NCBI GenBank assembly: GCA_028290905.1
Contig: JAQGIW010000169.1
Coordinates: 1 to 53,246, forward strand
Direction: 5' to 3'
From: Caulobacteraceae bacterium
Lineage (GTDB): Bacteria; Pseudomonadota; Alphaproteobacteria; Caulobacterales; Caulobacteraceae
DNA: 53,246 nt
In this document: positions 11,095-20,986 of the stretch, in pieces
Layout: the number at the start of each line of letters is the position of its first letter
Numbering within the stretch: position 1 is the stretch's first letter
The notes under the pieces: model-generated
Told to the model about the DNA's origin: nothing
Seen by the model: the letters and a program-made list of their open reading frames with translations, nothing else
The model's database searches: none
Position numbers and translations under genes: made by a program

Positions 11095-12960
11095 ATGCTG
11101 CGCATCCACGATCTTGTCTTCGACGCCTGGGGCCGCCGGTTCTTCGACCAGGCCACCGTCTCACTGCCCGCGGGGGCCAAGGTAGGGCTGGTAGGGCGCA
11201 ACGGCGCCGGCAAGTCGACGCTGTTCCGTCTGATCCTGGGTGAGCTGTCGGCCGGCGGCGGGGAAATCGATTACCCCAAGGCCGCGCGCATCGCCACGGT
11301 CGAACAGGAACACGCGGCCACGCCGATCCCGCTCCTGGAGACCGTTCTCGCCGCCGATCTCGAGCGCGCGGCCCTGCTCAGCGAACTGGAGACCGCCCCC
11401 CCGGAGCGCATGGGCGACATCTATGGCCGGCTCAACGAGATCGACGCCGACCGCGCGCCCTCGCGCGCCGCCGAGATCCTCAGCGGGCTGGGCTTCTCCA
11501 CCGAGGACCTGCACCGGCCGATGGCGGAGTTCTCCGGCGGCTGGCGCATGCGGGTGGCGATGGCCGCGGCCTTGTTCGCCGAGCCCGACCTGCTGCTTCT
11601 GGACGAGCCGACCAACTACCTGGACCTGGAGGGCGCCCTGTGGCTCGAGGCGCGTCTGCGGAAGTATCCGCACAGCGCCCTGATCATCAGCCACGACCGC
11701 GAGCTCCTGGACCACTCCGTGGACGCCATCCTGCACCTGACGGAGGGCAAGCTCGACTACTACACCGGCGGCTATTCCAGCTTCGAGCAGCAGAGGGCGG
11801 AAAAGCTGCGCCTGCAGACGGCGATGCGGGGAAAGATCGAGGCCAAGCGCGCCCACATGCAGACCTTCGTCGACCGTTTCCGCGCCTCGGCCACTAAGGC
11901 CCGACAGGCTCAGTCACGCCTGAAGATGATCGCCAAGCTCGAGAGCGTGGCCCCGGCGGTCGAGGAGAATGTCGCGCCGTTCCTGCTGCCCTCGCCCGAA
12001 CGTCCCCTGTCGCCGCCGCTGGTGCGCCTCGAGGGGGTCTCGGTGGGCTACGGCGGGGCGCCGGTGCTGCAGCGGCTCAACCTCCGGCTCGACGTCGACG
12101 ACCGCATCGGCCTCCTGGGCGTCAACGGCTCCGGCAAGAGCACCTTCGCGCGGATGATCGCCGGCGACCTCGCCACCAGCGGCGGACAGGTCCATCGCGA
12201 CCGGCGCATCAAGGTCGGCTGGTTCCACCAGCACCAGATCGAGGCGATGGACGGCGAGGACACGCCCCTCTCCATCATCCGCCGCGCCATGCCCGAAGCC
12301 AGCGAAGCGCAGCGGCGCTCCCGCCTGGCCCGGTTCGGAATGACGGTGGACAAGGTCGAGACCACGGTGGCCAACCTGTCCGGAGGCGAGCGGGCCCGCC
12401 TGTTGCTGAACATGGTGGCGATGGAGCGGCCGCACCTGCTGATCCTCGACGAGCCGACCAATCACCTGGACATCGACAGCCGGCGGGCGCTCACCGAGGC
12501 GCTCAACGACTATTCCGGCGCGGTGATCCTGATCACCCATGACCGGTCCCTGATGGAGATGGTCGCCGACCGCCTTTGGCTGGTGGCGGACGGAACGGTG
12601 AAGGCCTTCGACGGCGACATGGACGACTATGCCCGCTTCGTCCTCGACCGCGCCCGGACCGCCAACCGCAATCCCGGCAAGGCGCCCCCGCCTCCCCCGC
12701 CCGCGGCGACGCCGCCCGCCAGGGGCCCGATCGGTCCCCTCAAGCGCCGACTCGAGGCCGCCGAGGAGGCGCTGGCGCGGGAGACCAAGCTGTTCGCTGA
12801 GGTCGACGCGCTCCTCGCCGACCCGGCGGTGCATGCCGACCCGCTGAAGTCGGCGGAGGTGCGCAAGCGCCACGTCCGCATGCTGGAGCGCCTGGCCGAG
12901 GCCGAAGCCAAGTGGATGGAGGCCGCCGAGGTCTACGAGGCCGCCCGAGTGGGAGCCTGA
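11095..12960 (+). CDS. ABC-F family ATPase (Uup/YheS type)
   Basis: Soluble tandem ABC ATPase without membrane domain; ABC-F proteins act on the ribosome. With the ATG at 11095 (MLRIHDLVFDAWGRR) it has 621 residues. First cassette: Walker A GRNGAGKST (34-42), signature FSGGWRMRVAMA, Walker B LLLLDEPTNYLDL. The linker (about 220-310) is helical and basic (RAHMQTFVDRFRASATKARQ). Second cassette: GVNGSGKST, LSGGERARLLL, LILDEPTNHLDI. A proline-rich hinge (PPPPPPAAT) and a C-terminal coiled coil follow. A GTG at 11020 would add 25 residues but lacks family support. No antibiotic-resistance role can be assigned. Confidence 0.93.
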   Translation: MLRIHDLVFDAWGRRFFDQATVSLPAGAKVGLVGRNGAGKSTLFRLILGELSAGGGEIDYPKAARIATVEQEHAATPIPLLETVLAADLERAALLSELETAPPERMGDIYGRLNEIDADRAPSRAAEILSGLGFSTEDLHRPMAEFSGGWRMRVAMAAALFAEPDLLLLDEPTNYLDLEGALWLEARLRKYPHSALIISHDRELLDHSVDAILHLTEGKLDYYTGGYSSFEQQRAEKLRLQTAMRGKIEAKRAHMQTFVDRFRASATKARQAQSRLKMIAKLESVAPAVEENVAPFLLPSPERPLSPPLVRLEGVSVGYGGAPVLQRLNLRLDVDDRIGLLGVNGSGKSTFARMIAGDLATSGGQVHRDRRIKVGWFHQHQIEAMDGEDTPLSIIRRAMPEASEAQRRSRLARFGMTVDKVETTVANLSGGERARLLLNMVAMERPHLLILDEPTNHLDIDSRRALTEALNDYSGAVILITHDRSLMEMVADRLWLVADGTVKAFDGDMDDYARFVLDRARTANRNPGKAPPPPPPAATPPARGPIGPLKRRLEAAEEALARETKLFAEVDALLADPAVHADPLKSAEVRKRHVRMLERLAEAEAKWMEAAEVYEAARVGA

Positions 12961-12999
12961 TTCAGCCTTCTGATCTGTTCCGTCAAAAGGCGTCAGGCT

Positions 13000-13077
13000 C
13001 TAGCGTGCTGGATTTGAAGTTCGCCGGTGTGTGGGGTCAGGCTCGGTGCGAACTTCAAATCCAAAAAAGCACACTAG
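13000..13077. repeat. CTAG-bounded palindrome A
   Basis: The 15-base arm GGATTTGAAGTTCGC (13010-13024) is matched exactly by GCGAACTTCAAATCC (13048-13062). The arms extend outward to CTAGCGTGCT and AGCACACTAG, 9 of 10 paired, with five extra A bases in the right arm. Both ends are CTAG and the loop is about 23 bases. It is the first of three such elements filling the 346-base gap after the ABC-F gene. I see no gene in this gap. Confidence 0.7.
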
Positions 13078-13090
13078 AATTCAATAGTTT

Positions 13091-13215
13091 CTAGTGGTGC
13101 GAATCAGACGCCTCGAACCCACCCGAGAGGCGCCGAACGCACCACAAGGCTTTGAATCTTGCGGTGCATTCTGAACCGCGGGGATCGGACTCATGTGTTT
13201 GATTTGCACCACTAG
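13091..13215. repeat. CTAG-bounded palindrome B
   Basis: The left arm CTAGTGGTGCGAATCAGACGC and the right arm ending GATTTGCACCACTAG pair over about 21 bases. The three differences are transitions that would be G-U pairs in RNA. An inner stem (GCCTCG with CGAGAGGC) lies in the left half. It starts 13 bases after palindrome A. Confidence 0.6.
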
Positions 13216-13286
13216 CGTGGCTGGAGATTTAGAATCCGCTCCGGAAATGCCACAAACATCGGCGAATTCCTGAATCGCGACACTAG
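13212..13286. repeat. CTAG-bounded palindrome C (degenerate)
   Basis: It shares its left CTAG with the right end of palindrome B and ends in CTAG at 13283-13286. Only the outer 10 bases pair well (CTAGCGTGGC against GCGACACTAG, 8 of 10), so it is weaker than A and B. It belongs to the series by position and by its ends. Confidence 0.4.
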
Positions 13287-13306
13287 GGGCCGGGGAGCGC
13301 CCGAAC

Positions 13307-14137
13307 CTACCGATGGCAGGCGTCCAACCAGTACCAGGGCGCCCCCAGAAGCCCGGGGTGAAGGGTGACACAAGCGAACTCCCCTTCGGCAAGCCGATTG
13401 AAGACGGCCTCCGGCACCTGCGGGCCTTCGTCCCGAGGCAAGTGATTGTACTCCCATGGGCGCCGGCTCAGACCTACATAGAACTGGCGGCCCGAGCGGA
13501 CGCTCAGGTGTTCAGTTTTCTTGAGTACTGGAATCTGAAATACCCGCCCTTTGGACAGGTCGAATTGAGTGTCGACCAGTTCGAAGACACCAAAGCCGTA
13601 GCCCGCCCATATCAAAGGATAGGCCAGTAGGATAAGCCATCGGCGGGAGTCATTCTGAAAGGGTTCGAGAATCTTGTTCCAGAAGGTGTTTCGCCCGGGT
13701 TGGAACAGCCGCCACAAACAATAGGTCGACAAGCCCCACGCAACGAGCATCATTCCCATGCCGACGCCGTTGTCGCTGACATTGTACTGCCATATATGAA
13801 TGCAGACGTCCGCCGGGAACAGCAAGACGCCGCCGAACGACAGAGCCAACAGCGGAGTACCCACCTGAAAACGATATATCCAGGACCGACAGTGATAGAT
13901 GATCACCAGAAAAAACAACGTAGAAAATACGACAAGTTCCTGGAACCACCACGGTGGAAAATTCCAGCGACCATAAATGAACGAAATCGCTACTGCGCAA
14001 ATAAACGGTATGGCAACGATAGATCCGCGCAAGCTCTTTGCACGGGTATAGACTACCCGTTCGGATTTGTTTATGATTTGTCTGGACTTGGACGAGATGA
14101 TGTCGATCATGCTACCGGTTTTCACAGACGGGGGCAT
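13307..14137 (-). CDS. Multi-pass membrane protein of unknown function
   Basis: I do not recognise this 276-residue protein. From the ATG at 14137 it has a basic N-terminus, then four or five hydrophobic segments: IVAIPFICAVAISFIYG, ELVVFSTLFFLVIIYHC, TPLLALSFGGVLLFPADVC, GMGMMLVAWGLSTYCLW and LILLAYPLIWAGYGFGVFEL. A soluble C-terminal domain of about 90 residues follows, ending LHPGLLGAPWYWLDAC. A TTG at 14149 could add four residues. The gene is clearly poorer in GC than its neighbours, has atypical codon use, and sits next to palindromic repeats, which suggests acquisition by transfer. It separates the ABC-F gene from the holC-pepA pair. Confidence 0.75.
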   Translation of the reverse strand: MPPSVKTGSMIDIISSKSRQIINKSERVVYTRAKSLRGSIVAIPFICAVAISFIYGRWNFPPWWFQELVVFSTLFFLVIIYHCRSWIYRFQVGTPLLALSFGGVLLFPADVCIHIWQYNVSDNGVGMGMMLVAWGLSTYCLWRLFQPGRNTFWNKILEPFQNDSRRWLILLAYPLIWAGYGFGVFELVDTQFDLSKGRVFQIPVLKKTEHLSVRSGRQFYVGLSRRPWEYNHLPRDEGPQVPEAVFNRLAEGEFACVTLHPGLLGAPWYWLDACHR

Positions 14138-14213
14138 AGTAAAGGACAATGCGTCACCGCCTAGAAGCTATTGCTCGGCATTTTAGGGAGCGCCGCGTGG
14201 GCGGCTCGAAGCC

Positions 14214-14669
14214 CTAGCTCTGTTTCTCCCAGCCCCGGCTCTCCCCCTGGCGCCAATAGGTGACCGGATGTCCGGCCTTCCGGCACCGGGACCACAGCGC
14301 CCGGGCCGCCTGCAAGGCCGGTTCGTCGCGGCCGTCGAAGACCACCACGCATCGCTCGTATCCGGCGAGATCGCCGGGATCGCCGTCCAGGAGAAAGAGG
14401 GCCTGAGCCCCGTTGGTGTTGTCGGAGCCTTCGCCCAGAAGGATGGGCTGGCGATCGGTGAAGGGCTCGCCGATCACGCCATGCGGAAGGAAACTGTCGT
14501 CGCGGTAAGTCCAAAGCGCGGCGTCGAGCGCCGCGATGCGTCCGGCGTCCGCCGACCGGACCCTGGCCCGCCAGCCGCGGCTGACGGTTTTCTCCAGCAG
14601 CTCCGGCAGCACCTGCTCCAGCGAGGTTCGCTCGAGATGGTAGAACCAGATCTCGCAGGGCGGCGGCAT
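14214..14669 (-). CDS. holC: DNA polymerase III subunit chi
   Basis: Chi links the clamp loader to SSB at the replication fork. From the ATG at 14669 the protein has 151 residues and begins CEIWFYHLERTSLEQVLPEL, the usual chi opening, followed by DSFLPHGVIGEP and QPILLGEG. Ten bases separate it from the end of pepA upstream on the same strand; pepA-holC is a widespread pairing, which supports both calls and the chosen start. A longer open frame upstream runs into pepA and is not family-like. Confidence 0.9.
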   Translation of the reverse strand: MPPPCEIWFYHLERTSLEQVLPELLEKTVSRGWRARVRSADAGRIAALDAALWTYRDDSFLPHGVIGEPFTDRQPILLGEGSDNTNGAQALFLLDGDPGDLAGYERCVVVFDGRDEPALQAARALWSRCRKAGHPVTYWRQGESRGWEKQS

Positions 14670-14679
14670 GGCGCGGGCC

Positions 14680-16164
14680 TCACTCCTCGTAGGTGTCCGC
14701 CACGAGGCGATCGAGGAGGCGCACCCCGAAGCCGGTGGCGCCGCTGGGGATCGTGGGAACCGTGGAGTTCGGCTTCCAGGCGGTCGAGGCGATGTCAAGG
14801 TGCGCCCAGGGGGTGTCCTTCACGAACCGCTGGATGAACAGGGCGGCCGTGATCGAGCCGCCGTAACGGGGGCCGACGTTCTTCATGTCAGCCACGGGGC
14901 TGTCGATATTGTGCTCGTACTGCGGGGGCATCGGCATCCGCCAGAGCGCGTCGCCGCTGGTCTTGGAGGCGGCGAGGAGCTTGTCGGCGAGCTCGTCGTT
15001 GTTGCTGAACAGGCCGCCTATGTCCTTGCCCAGGGAGACGATGATAGCCCCGGTGAGAGTGGCCAGGTCGATGAGGAACTTCGGCTTGAAGCGCTGCTGG
15101 CAGTACCAGATGGCGTCCGCCAGGACGAGGCGGCCCTCGGCGTCGGTGTTGATCACCTCCACGGTCTGGCCGGACATGGTGGTGACCACGTCGCCCGGGC
15201 GCTGGGCGTTGCCGTCCGGCATGTTCTCCACCAGGCCGAGGATCCCCACGGCGTTCACCTTGGCCTTGCGCGCCGCCAGGGCGTACATCGCCCCCGTCAC
15301 CGCCGCCGCCCCGCCCATGTCGGTGATCATCTCCTCCATTCCGTCGGCCGGCTTCAGGCTGATGCCGCCGGTGTCGAAGCACACGCCCTTGCCCACGAAG
15401 GCGATGGGCTGGGCGTTCGGGTCCTTGGCGCCCTTCCACTGGATGACAGCCAACTGGCTCTCACGAACGCTGCCCTGGCCGACCCCCAGCAGGGCGCCCA
15501 TGCCCAGCTTCTTCATCTCCTTTTCGCCGAGTATCTCGACCTCGAGGCCGAGGCCGGTCAGACCCTTCACACGGCGGGCGAATTCCTCGGGATAGAGGAT
15601 GTTGGCGGGCTCCGAGACCAGGTCGCGGCTGAAGATGACGGCGTCGGCGAGGCCGGCGAGGCGCTTGAACGCCTTCGTCGCGGCCTTGGGATCGTCCACT
15701 TCCAGCCTGACCTTCTTGATCGACGGCTTCTTCTCGGGCTTTTCGGTGGTGCGGTAGCGATCGAAGCGATAGGCCGCGAGGCGGACCCCGAAGGCGGCCG
15801 CCGCCGCCAACTCGGCCGACGTCGCCGGCAGCTTCAACACCAGGACGTCGGCGCCGCTGGTCTTCACAGTCTGATAGGCCTGCGCGCCGGCGACCTCGAT
15901 CGCCTCGGCGCCGAAGGACCCCGACGGACCCGAACCCACCAGGATCACTCGCGCGGCGTCGACGTTGTGCGGCGCGACGATGTCCAGGGTCTGGCCCTTG
16001 GCGCCGGTGAAGCGGCCGCCGTCGATAGCGCGCTGAAGCGCTCCTCCCGTGGCCGCGTCGAGGATGGCCGCCGCCCCGGCCAGGGGGGTGTTCTCCGGCG
16101 CCAGCACGGCGATGGCGGCCTTGGCGCCGGCCTCGGCTTCGGCGGCGACGAATTCGATCTTCAT
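14680..16164 (-). CDS. pepA: Leucyl aminopeptidase (M17)
   Basis: Cytoplasmic di-zinc/manganese aminopeptidase that removes N-terminal residues from peptides. The 494-residue protein has a variable N-terminal macro-like domain and a catalytic C-terminal domain. The catalytic part carries VGKGVCFDTGGISLKP (metal-binding Lys and Asp), ITDMGGAAAV and the family signature NTDAEGRLVLAD. Length and motif order are normal. It lies upstream of holC and downstream of pccA, all on the minus strand with short gaps. Confidence 0.97.
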   Translation of the reverse strand: MKIEFVAAEAEAGAKAAIAVLAPENTPLAGAAAILDAATGGALQRAIDGGRFTGAKGQTLDIVAPHNVDAARVILVGSGPSGSFGAEAIEVAGAQAYQTVKTSGADVLVLKLPATSAELAAAAAFGVRLAAYRFDRYRTTEKPEKKPSIKKVRLEVDDPKAATKAFKRLAGLADAVIFSRDLVSEPANILYPEEFARRVKGLTGLGLEVEILGEKEMKKLGMGALLGVGQGSVRESQLAVIQWKGAKDPNAQPIAFVGKGVCFDTGGISLKPADGMEEMITDMGGAAAVTGAMYALAARKAKVNAVGILGLVENMPDGNAQRPGDVVTTMSGQTVEVINTDAEGRLVLADAIWYCQQRFKPKFLIDLATLTGAIIVSLGKDIGGLFSNNDELADKLLAASKTSGDALWRMPMPPQYEHNIDSPVADMKNVGPRYGGSITAALFIQRFVKDTPWAHLDIASTAWKPNSTVPTIPSGATGFGVRLLDRLVADTYEE

Positions 16165-16221
16165 GGCGAGCTCCGGGGAAAATCATCAAGTGAGAAGGGG
16201 GTGTTTAAGCTGAGGGGCGTT

Positions 16222-18222
16222 TCAGGCGAACCGCGCCAGCACGTCGTCGGCGGCGACGCTGTCGCCGGCCTTGGCGCCCAGGCTCTCGATCCTGCCGTCC
16301 CGCTCTGCACGGATGATGTTCTGCATCTTCATGGCCTCGATGACGCAGATCACCTGGCCCTCCTTGACCTCTTCCCCCTCGGCCACGTCCATGGAAACCA
16401 CCAGGCCTGGCATAGGGGAAACCACAAGACGCGAGGTATCCGGCGGCGCCTTGGGCGGCAGCCGCTGGTGGAGGTCGGCCGACATCGGCGTCAGGACCAG
16501 CACCCTCTGACGCACGGCATGGAAGCGGATCGTGAACCCCTCGGCCGCGGGCGCGACCGTCGCCGTGAAGTCCCGCCCGTCGAGCTGGCCGCTGAACAAC
16601 GGCGCGCCCGGCCGCCAGTCGATCTCGTCGAGGCGGAGGATCCTGCCTTCGGTGGGCAGGGCGATGGCGAGGACGCTGCCGTTCTCGGTCACCTCCACAT
16701 CCCGCCTGCGTCCCTCGGCCACCACGACCCAGGTGTTGCGTTTGACCTTCGGCGACAGGTCGCCGCCGGCGCCCAGGGCCCGGGCGGCCAGGACCCGGTG
16801 CATGGCCACGGCGGAGGCGAGGATCACGTCGCTCTGCCAGGGCTGAGGCGGCAGGCCCGAAAACCCGTCCGGGAACTCGTCCTTGATGTAGTTGGTGGAT
16901 AGCTGGCCCGAACCGTAACGCGGCTGGTCCATCACTGCGGCCAGGAAGGGGGTGTTGTGGCCCGGGCCCTCGATATGCAGGTCCTCAAGGGCGCGGGCCA
17001 TGCCGGCGATGGCGCCGGGCCTGTCCGGCGCCCAGGCGCAGAGCTTGGCGATCATCGGGTCGTAGAAGGTGGAGATCTCGTCGCCTTCGCGCACGCCGGT
17101 GTCGTTGCGCACGCGATAGCCGCCGCGATCGCCTTCGGCGGGCGTCAGGTAGCGCGACAGGCGCCCGATCGACGGCAGGAACTTGCGATAGGGATCCTCG
17201 GCATAGATCCGGCTCTCGATGGCCCAGCCGTCGATGGCGAGGTCCGACTGGTCGAAGGTGAGCCGCTCACCGGCCGCCACCCGGATCATCTGCTCGACGA
17301 GGTCGACGCCGGTTATCAGCTCGGTTACCGGATGTTCCACCTGGAGACGCGTGTTCATCTCCAGGAAATAGAAGGACTTGTCCTGCGCGGCGACGAATTC
17401 GACGGTGCCGGCGGAGTCATAGTTCACCGCCTTGGCCAGGGCCACCGCCTGCGCCCCCATGGCCGCGCGGGTCTCCGCGTCCAGCAGGGGGGATGGCGCC
17501 TCCTCGATCACCTTCTGGTTGCGGCGCTGGATCGAGCATTCGCGCTCGAAGAGGTGAATCACATGGCCGTGCTTGTCGCCCAGCACCTGGATCTCGATGT
17601 GGCGCGGATCGACGATGAACTTCTCGATGAAGATGCGGTCGTCGCCGAACGCGCCCTTGGCCTCGGCGCGGACCGCCGGAAAGCCCTCCTCCACGTCCTG
17701 TCGCGCCCAGGCCACGCGGATGCCCTTGCCCCCGCCGCCGGCGGAGGCCTTGATCATCACCGGATAGCCGATCTCCTCGGCGATGCGGACGGCGTGGGCG
17801 GCATCGTCGATCTCGCCGATGTGGCCGGGCACGATGGAGATCCCCGCCCTGGCTGCGAACAGCTTGGACTGGATCTTGTCGCCCATGGCGTCGATGGCGT
17901 CGGGGTTGGGTCCGATGAAGACGACGCCGGCCTCGGCGCAGCGGCGGGCGAAGCCGGCGTTCTCCGAGAGGAAGCCGAAGCCCGGATGCACCGCCTGGGC
18001 GCCGGTCTCATGGCAGGCGGCAATGATCTTGTCCGCCACGAGATAGGATTGGTTGGCGGGCGAGGGGCCGATGAAGACGGCCTCGTCCGCCATCGATACC
18101 GCCAGGGAGTCCGCGTCGGCCTCGGAATAGACGACCACCGTGGCGATACCCATTCGCCTGCAGGTCTTGATGATGCGCACCGCGATCTCTCCGCGGTTGG
18201 CGATCAGGATTTTCGAGAACAT
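16222..18222 (-). CDS. pccA: Propionyl-CoA carboxylase alpha subunit (biotin carboxylase / BCCP)
   Basis: ATP-dependent carboxylation of biotin, feeding the carboxyltransferase PccB to turn propionyl-CoA into methylmalonyl-CoA. The 666-residue protein has an N-terminal biotin carboxylase (FSKILIANRGEIAVRI; SAGGGGKGIRVAW in the ATP-grasp loop; EMNTRLQVEHPVTE), a middle BT domain and a C-terminal biotinyl domain. The biotinylated lysine is in EAMKMQN (Lys632). Substrate is inferred from the nearby pccB and from length; 3-methylcrotonyl-CoA carboxylase alpha is the alternative, especially with mccB in this window. msrB and a decayed gene separate it from pccB. Confidence 0.9.
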   Translation of the reverse strand: MFSKILIANRGEIAVRIIKTCRRMGIATVVVYSEADADSLAVSMADEAVFIGPSPANQSYLVADKIIAACHETGAQAVHPGFGFLSENAGFARRCAEAGVVFIGPNPDAIDAMGDKIQSKLFAARAGISIVPGHIGEIDDAAHAVRIAEEIGYPVMIKASAGGGGKGIRVAWARQDVEEGFPAVRAEAKGAFGDDRIFIEKFIVDPRHIEIQVLGDKHGHVIHLFERECSIQRRNQKVIEEAPSPLLDAETRAAMGAQAVALAKAVNYDSAGTVEFVAAQDKSFYFLEMNTRLQVEHPVTELITGVDLVEQMIRVAAGERLTFDQSDLAIDGWAIESRIYAEDPYRKFLPSIGRLSRYLTPAEGDRGGYRVRNDTGVREGDEISTFYDPMIAKLCAWAPDRPGAIAGMARALEDLHIEGPGHNTPFLAAVMDQPRYGSGQLSTNYIKDEFPDGFSGLPPQPWQSDVILASAVAMHRVLAARALGAGGDLSPKVKRNTWVVVAEGRRRDVEVTENGSVLAIALPTEGRILRLDEIDWRPGAPLFSGQLDGRDFTATVAPAAEGFTIRFHAVRQRVLVLTPMSADLHQRLPPKAPPDTSRLVVSPMPGLVVSMDVAEGEEVKEGQVICVIEAMKMQNIIRAERDGRIESLGAKAGDSVAADDVLARFA

Positions 18223-18334
18223 CCGGTTGGGGTCGCCTTCTTAAACGTTATATCGGGGGTTAGACGCCTAGGGCGGCGCTGACAACCGTGCCCAAACGTC
18301 ACCACCGCGTCGCTGACCCCGCTGGAGGATCACC

Positions 18335-18823
18335 ATGACCGAGACAGCCCAGACCCCGCGCCTCTCCCCGGCCGGCTTCGACCTCACGCCGCCGACCAAG
18401 GCGGACCTGGCCCGCCTGGAGGCCGGCCTCACGCGCGAGGAGAAGGACGTCCTCCTGCACCACGGCACCGAGGCTCCCTTCTGCGGCGGCTTGCTCGATA
18501 ATAAGGAGGACGGCGTCTACTGCTGCCGGCTGTGCGGCCTACCCCTCTTCCAGGCCAAGACCAAGTTCGAGAGCGGCACCGGCTGGCCGAGCTTCTTCGC
18601 CCCTTTCGACGAGAGCCATGTGCGCGCAATCAAGGACACCAGCTACGGCATGGTGCGCATCGAGACGCGCTGCGCTCGGTGCGATTCGCACCAAGGCCAC
18701 GTCTTTCCCGACGGCCCGCCGCCCACCCGCCTGCGCTATTGCATCAATTCGGTGTCGCTGCAGTTCGCGCCGACCGGCGAGCCCCTGCCCGATCCCCTGG
18801 GTCGCGGCGACCACATCGCCTGA
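18335..18823 (+). CDS. msrB: Peptide-methionine (R)-S-oxide reductase
   Basis: Repairs the R epimer of methionine sulfoxide in proteins. The 162-residue protein has the two structural zinc CxxC pairs (CRLCG and CARCD), the GTGWPSFFAPF block, HQGHVFPDGP and the catalytic RYCINSVSLQF (Cys136). A good ribosome-binding site (TGGAGGA) precedes the ATG by a few bases. It has no signal peptide. It diverges from pccA and is followed at once by a broken phosphoesterase gene. Confidence 0.96.
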   Translation: MTETAQTPRLSPAGFDLTPPTKADLARLEAGLTREEKDVLLHHGTEAPFCGGLLDNKEDGVYCCRLCGLPLFQAKTKFESGTGWPSFFAPFDESHVRAIKDTSYGMVRIETRCARCDSHQGHVFPDGPPPTRLRYCINSVSLQFAPTGEPLPDPLGRGDHIA

Positions 18824-18825
18824 TC

Positions 18826-19391
18826 TCCGCCAATCGCTTCTACCAGAAGTTCCAGCAGATGGACTGCAGCGTCAGCTACGCCACCCCCGCCAACCCGAGC
18901 GGCTGCCGCGGAGACCTGTGGCCGTGGGTGGAGATGGGCTTCTACAACGTCCAGCAGGGTGACATTCCCTACCTGAAGGGGCTGGCCGACCAGTACACGA
19001 TCCTCGACAACTATCACCGGCCAAGAGCGGCGCCGGTCTCGACAGCCTCTACCTCGGCTTCGCCGACGCGCTCTGGTACTGCGACGGCGCCGGCCATCCC
19101 GTGACGCCGCCGGCCAACCAGATAGGAAACCCCAACCCCAGCCGGGCGCCAACAACTGGTACACTCAGGACGGTTATTCGGGCGGCGCCTATAGCAACTG
19201 CTCCGATACGACCCAGCCCGGCGTCGCCGCTGTGGCGGCCTACCTCTCCGCCCTGCACGTGAAGCTGAACTGCGACGCAGGCCGCTACTCTCTGCTGAGC
19301 AACTACAACCCCGGATACCTTCGCGACGAACCCCTATGTGCCGATCAACGGCCCGGCGATCAGCGACTTGATGGCGGCCTTCAAGTTCTGA
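18826..19391 (+). pseudogene. Decayed phosphoesterase / phospholipase C-type gene
   Basis: Pieces of a phosphoesterase-family protein appear in order but in different frames. Frame one gives RFYQKFQQMDCSVSYATPAN, CRGDLWPWVEM and then GFYNVQQGDIPYLKGLADQY with TILDNYH. After about 19020 the homology continues in a second frame (LYLGFADALWYCDGAGHP) and a third (NWYTQDGYSGGAYSNCSD, PGVAAVAAYLSALHV). The last piece is INGPAISDLMAAFKF before a stop at 19389-19391. As I recall intact relatives, they have tens of residues between WVEM and GFYN and a long region between the YNPGY and C-terminal pieces, so internal deletions as well as frameshifts are likely. No signal peptide or start is left; msrB abuts the 5' end. 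Confidence 0.75.
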
Positions 19392-19423
19392 AGCCACGCC
19401 ATCGCGTACGGAAAGGGGCGCCC

Positions 19424-20956
<1,533 letters not shown>

Positions 20957-20986
20957 GCGTGGTTCCTTGTATTCGAGCAGTCCCGG

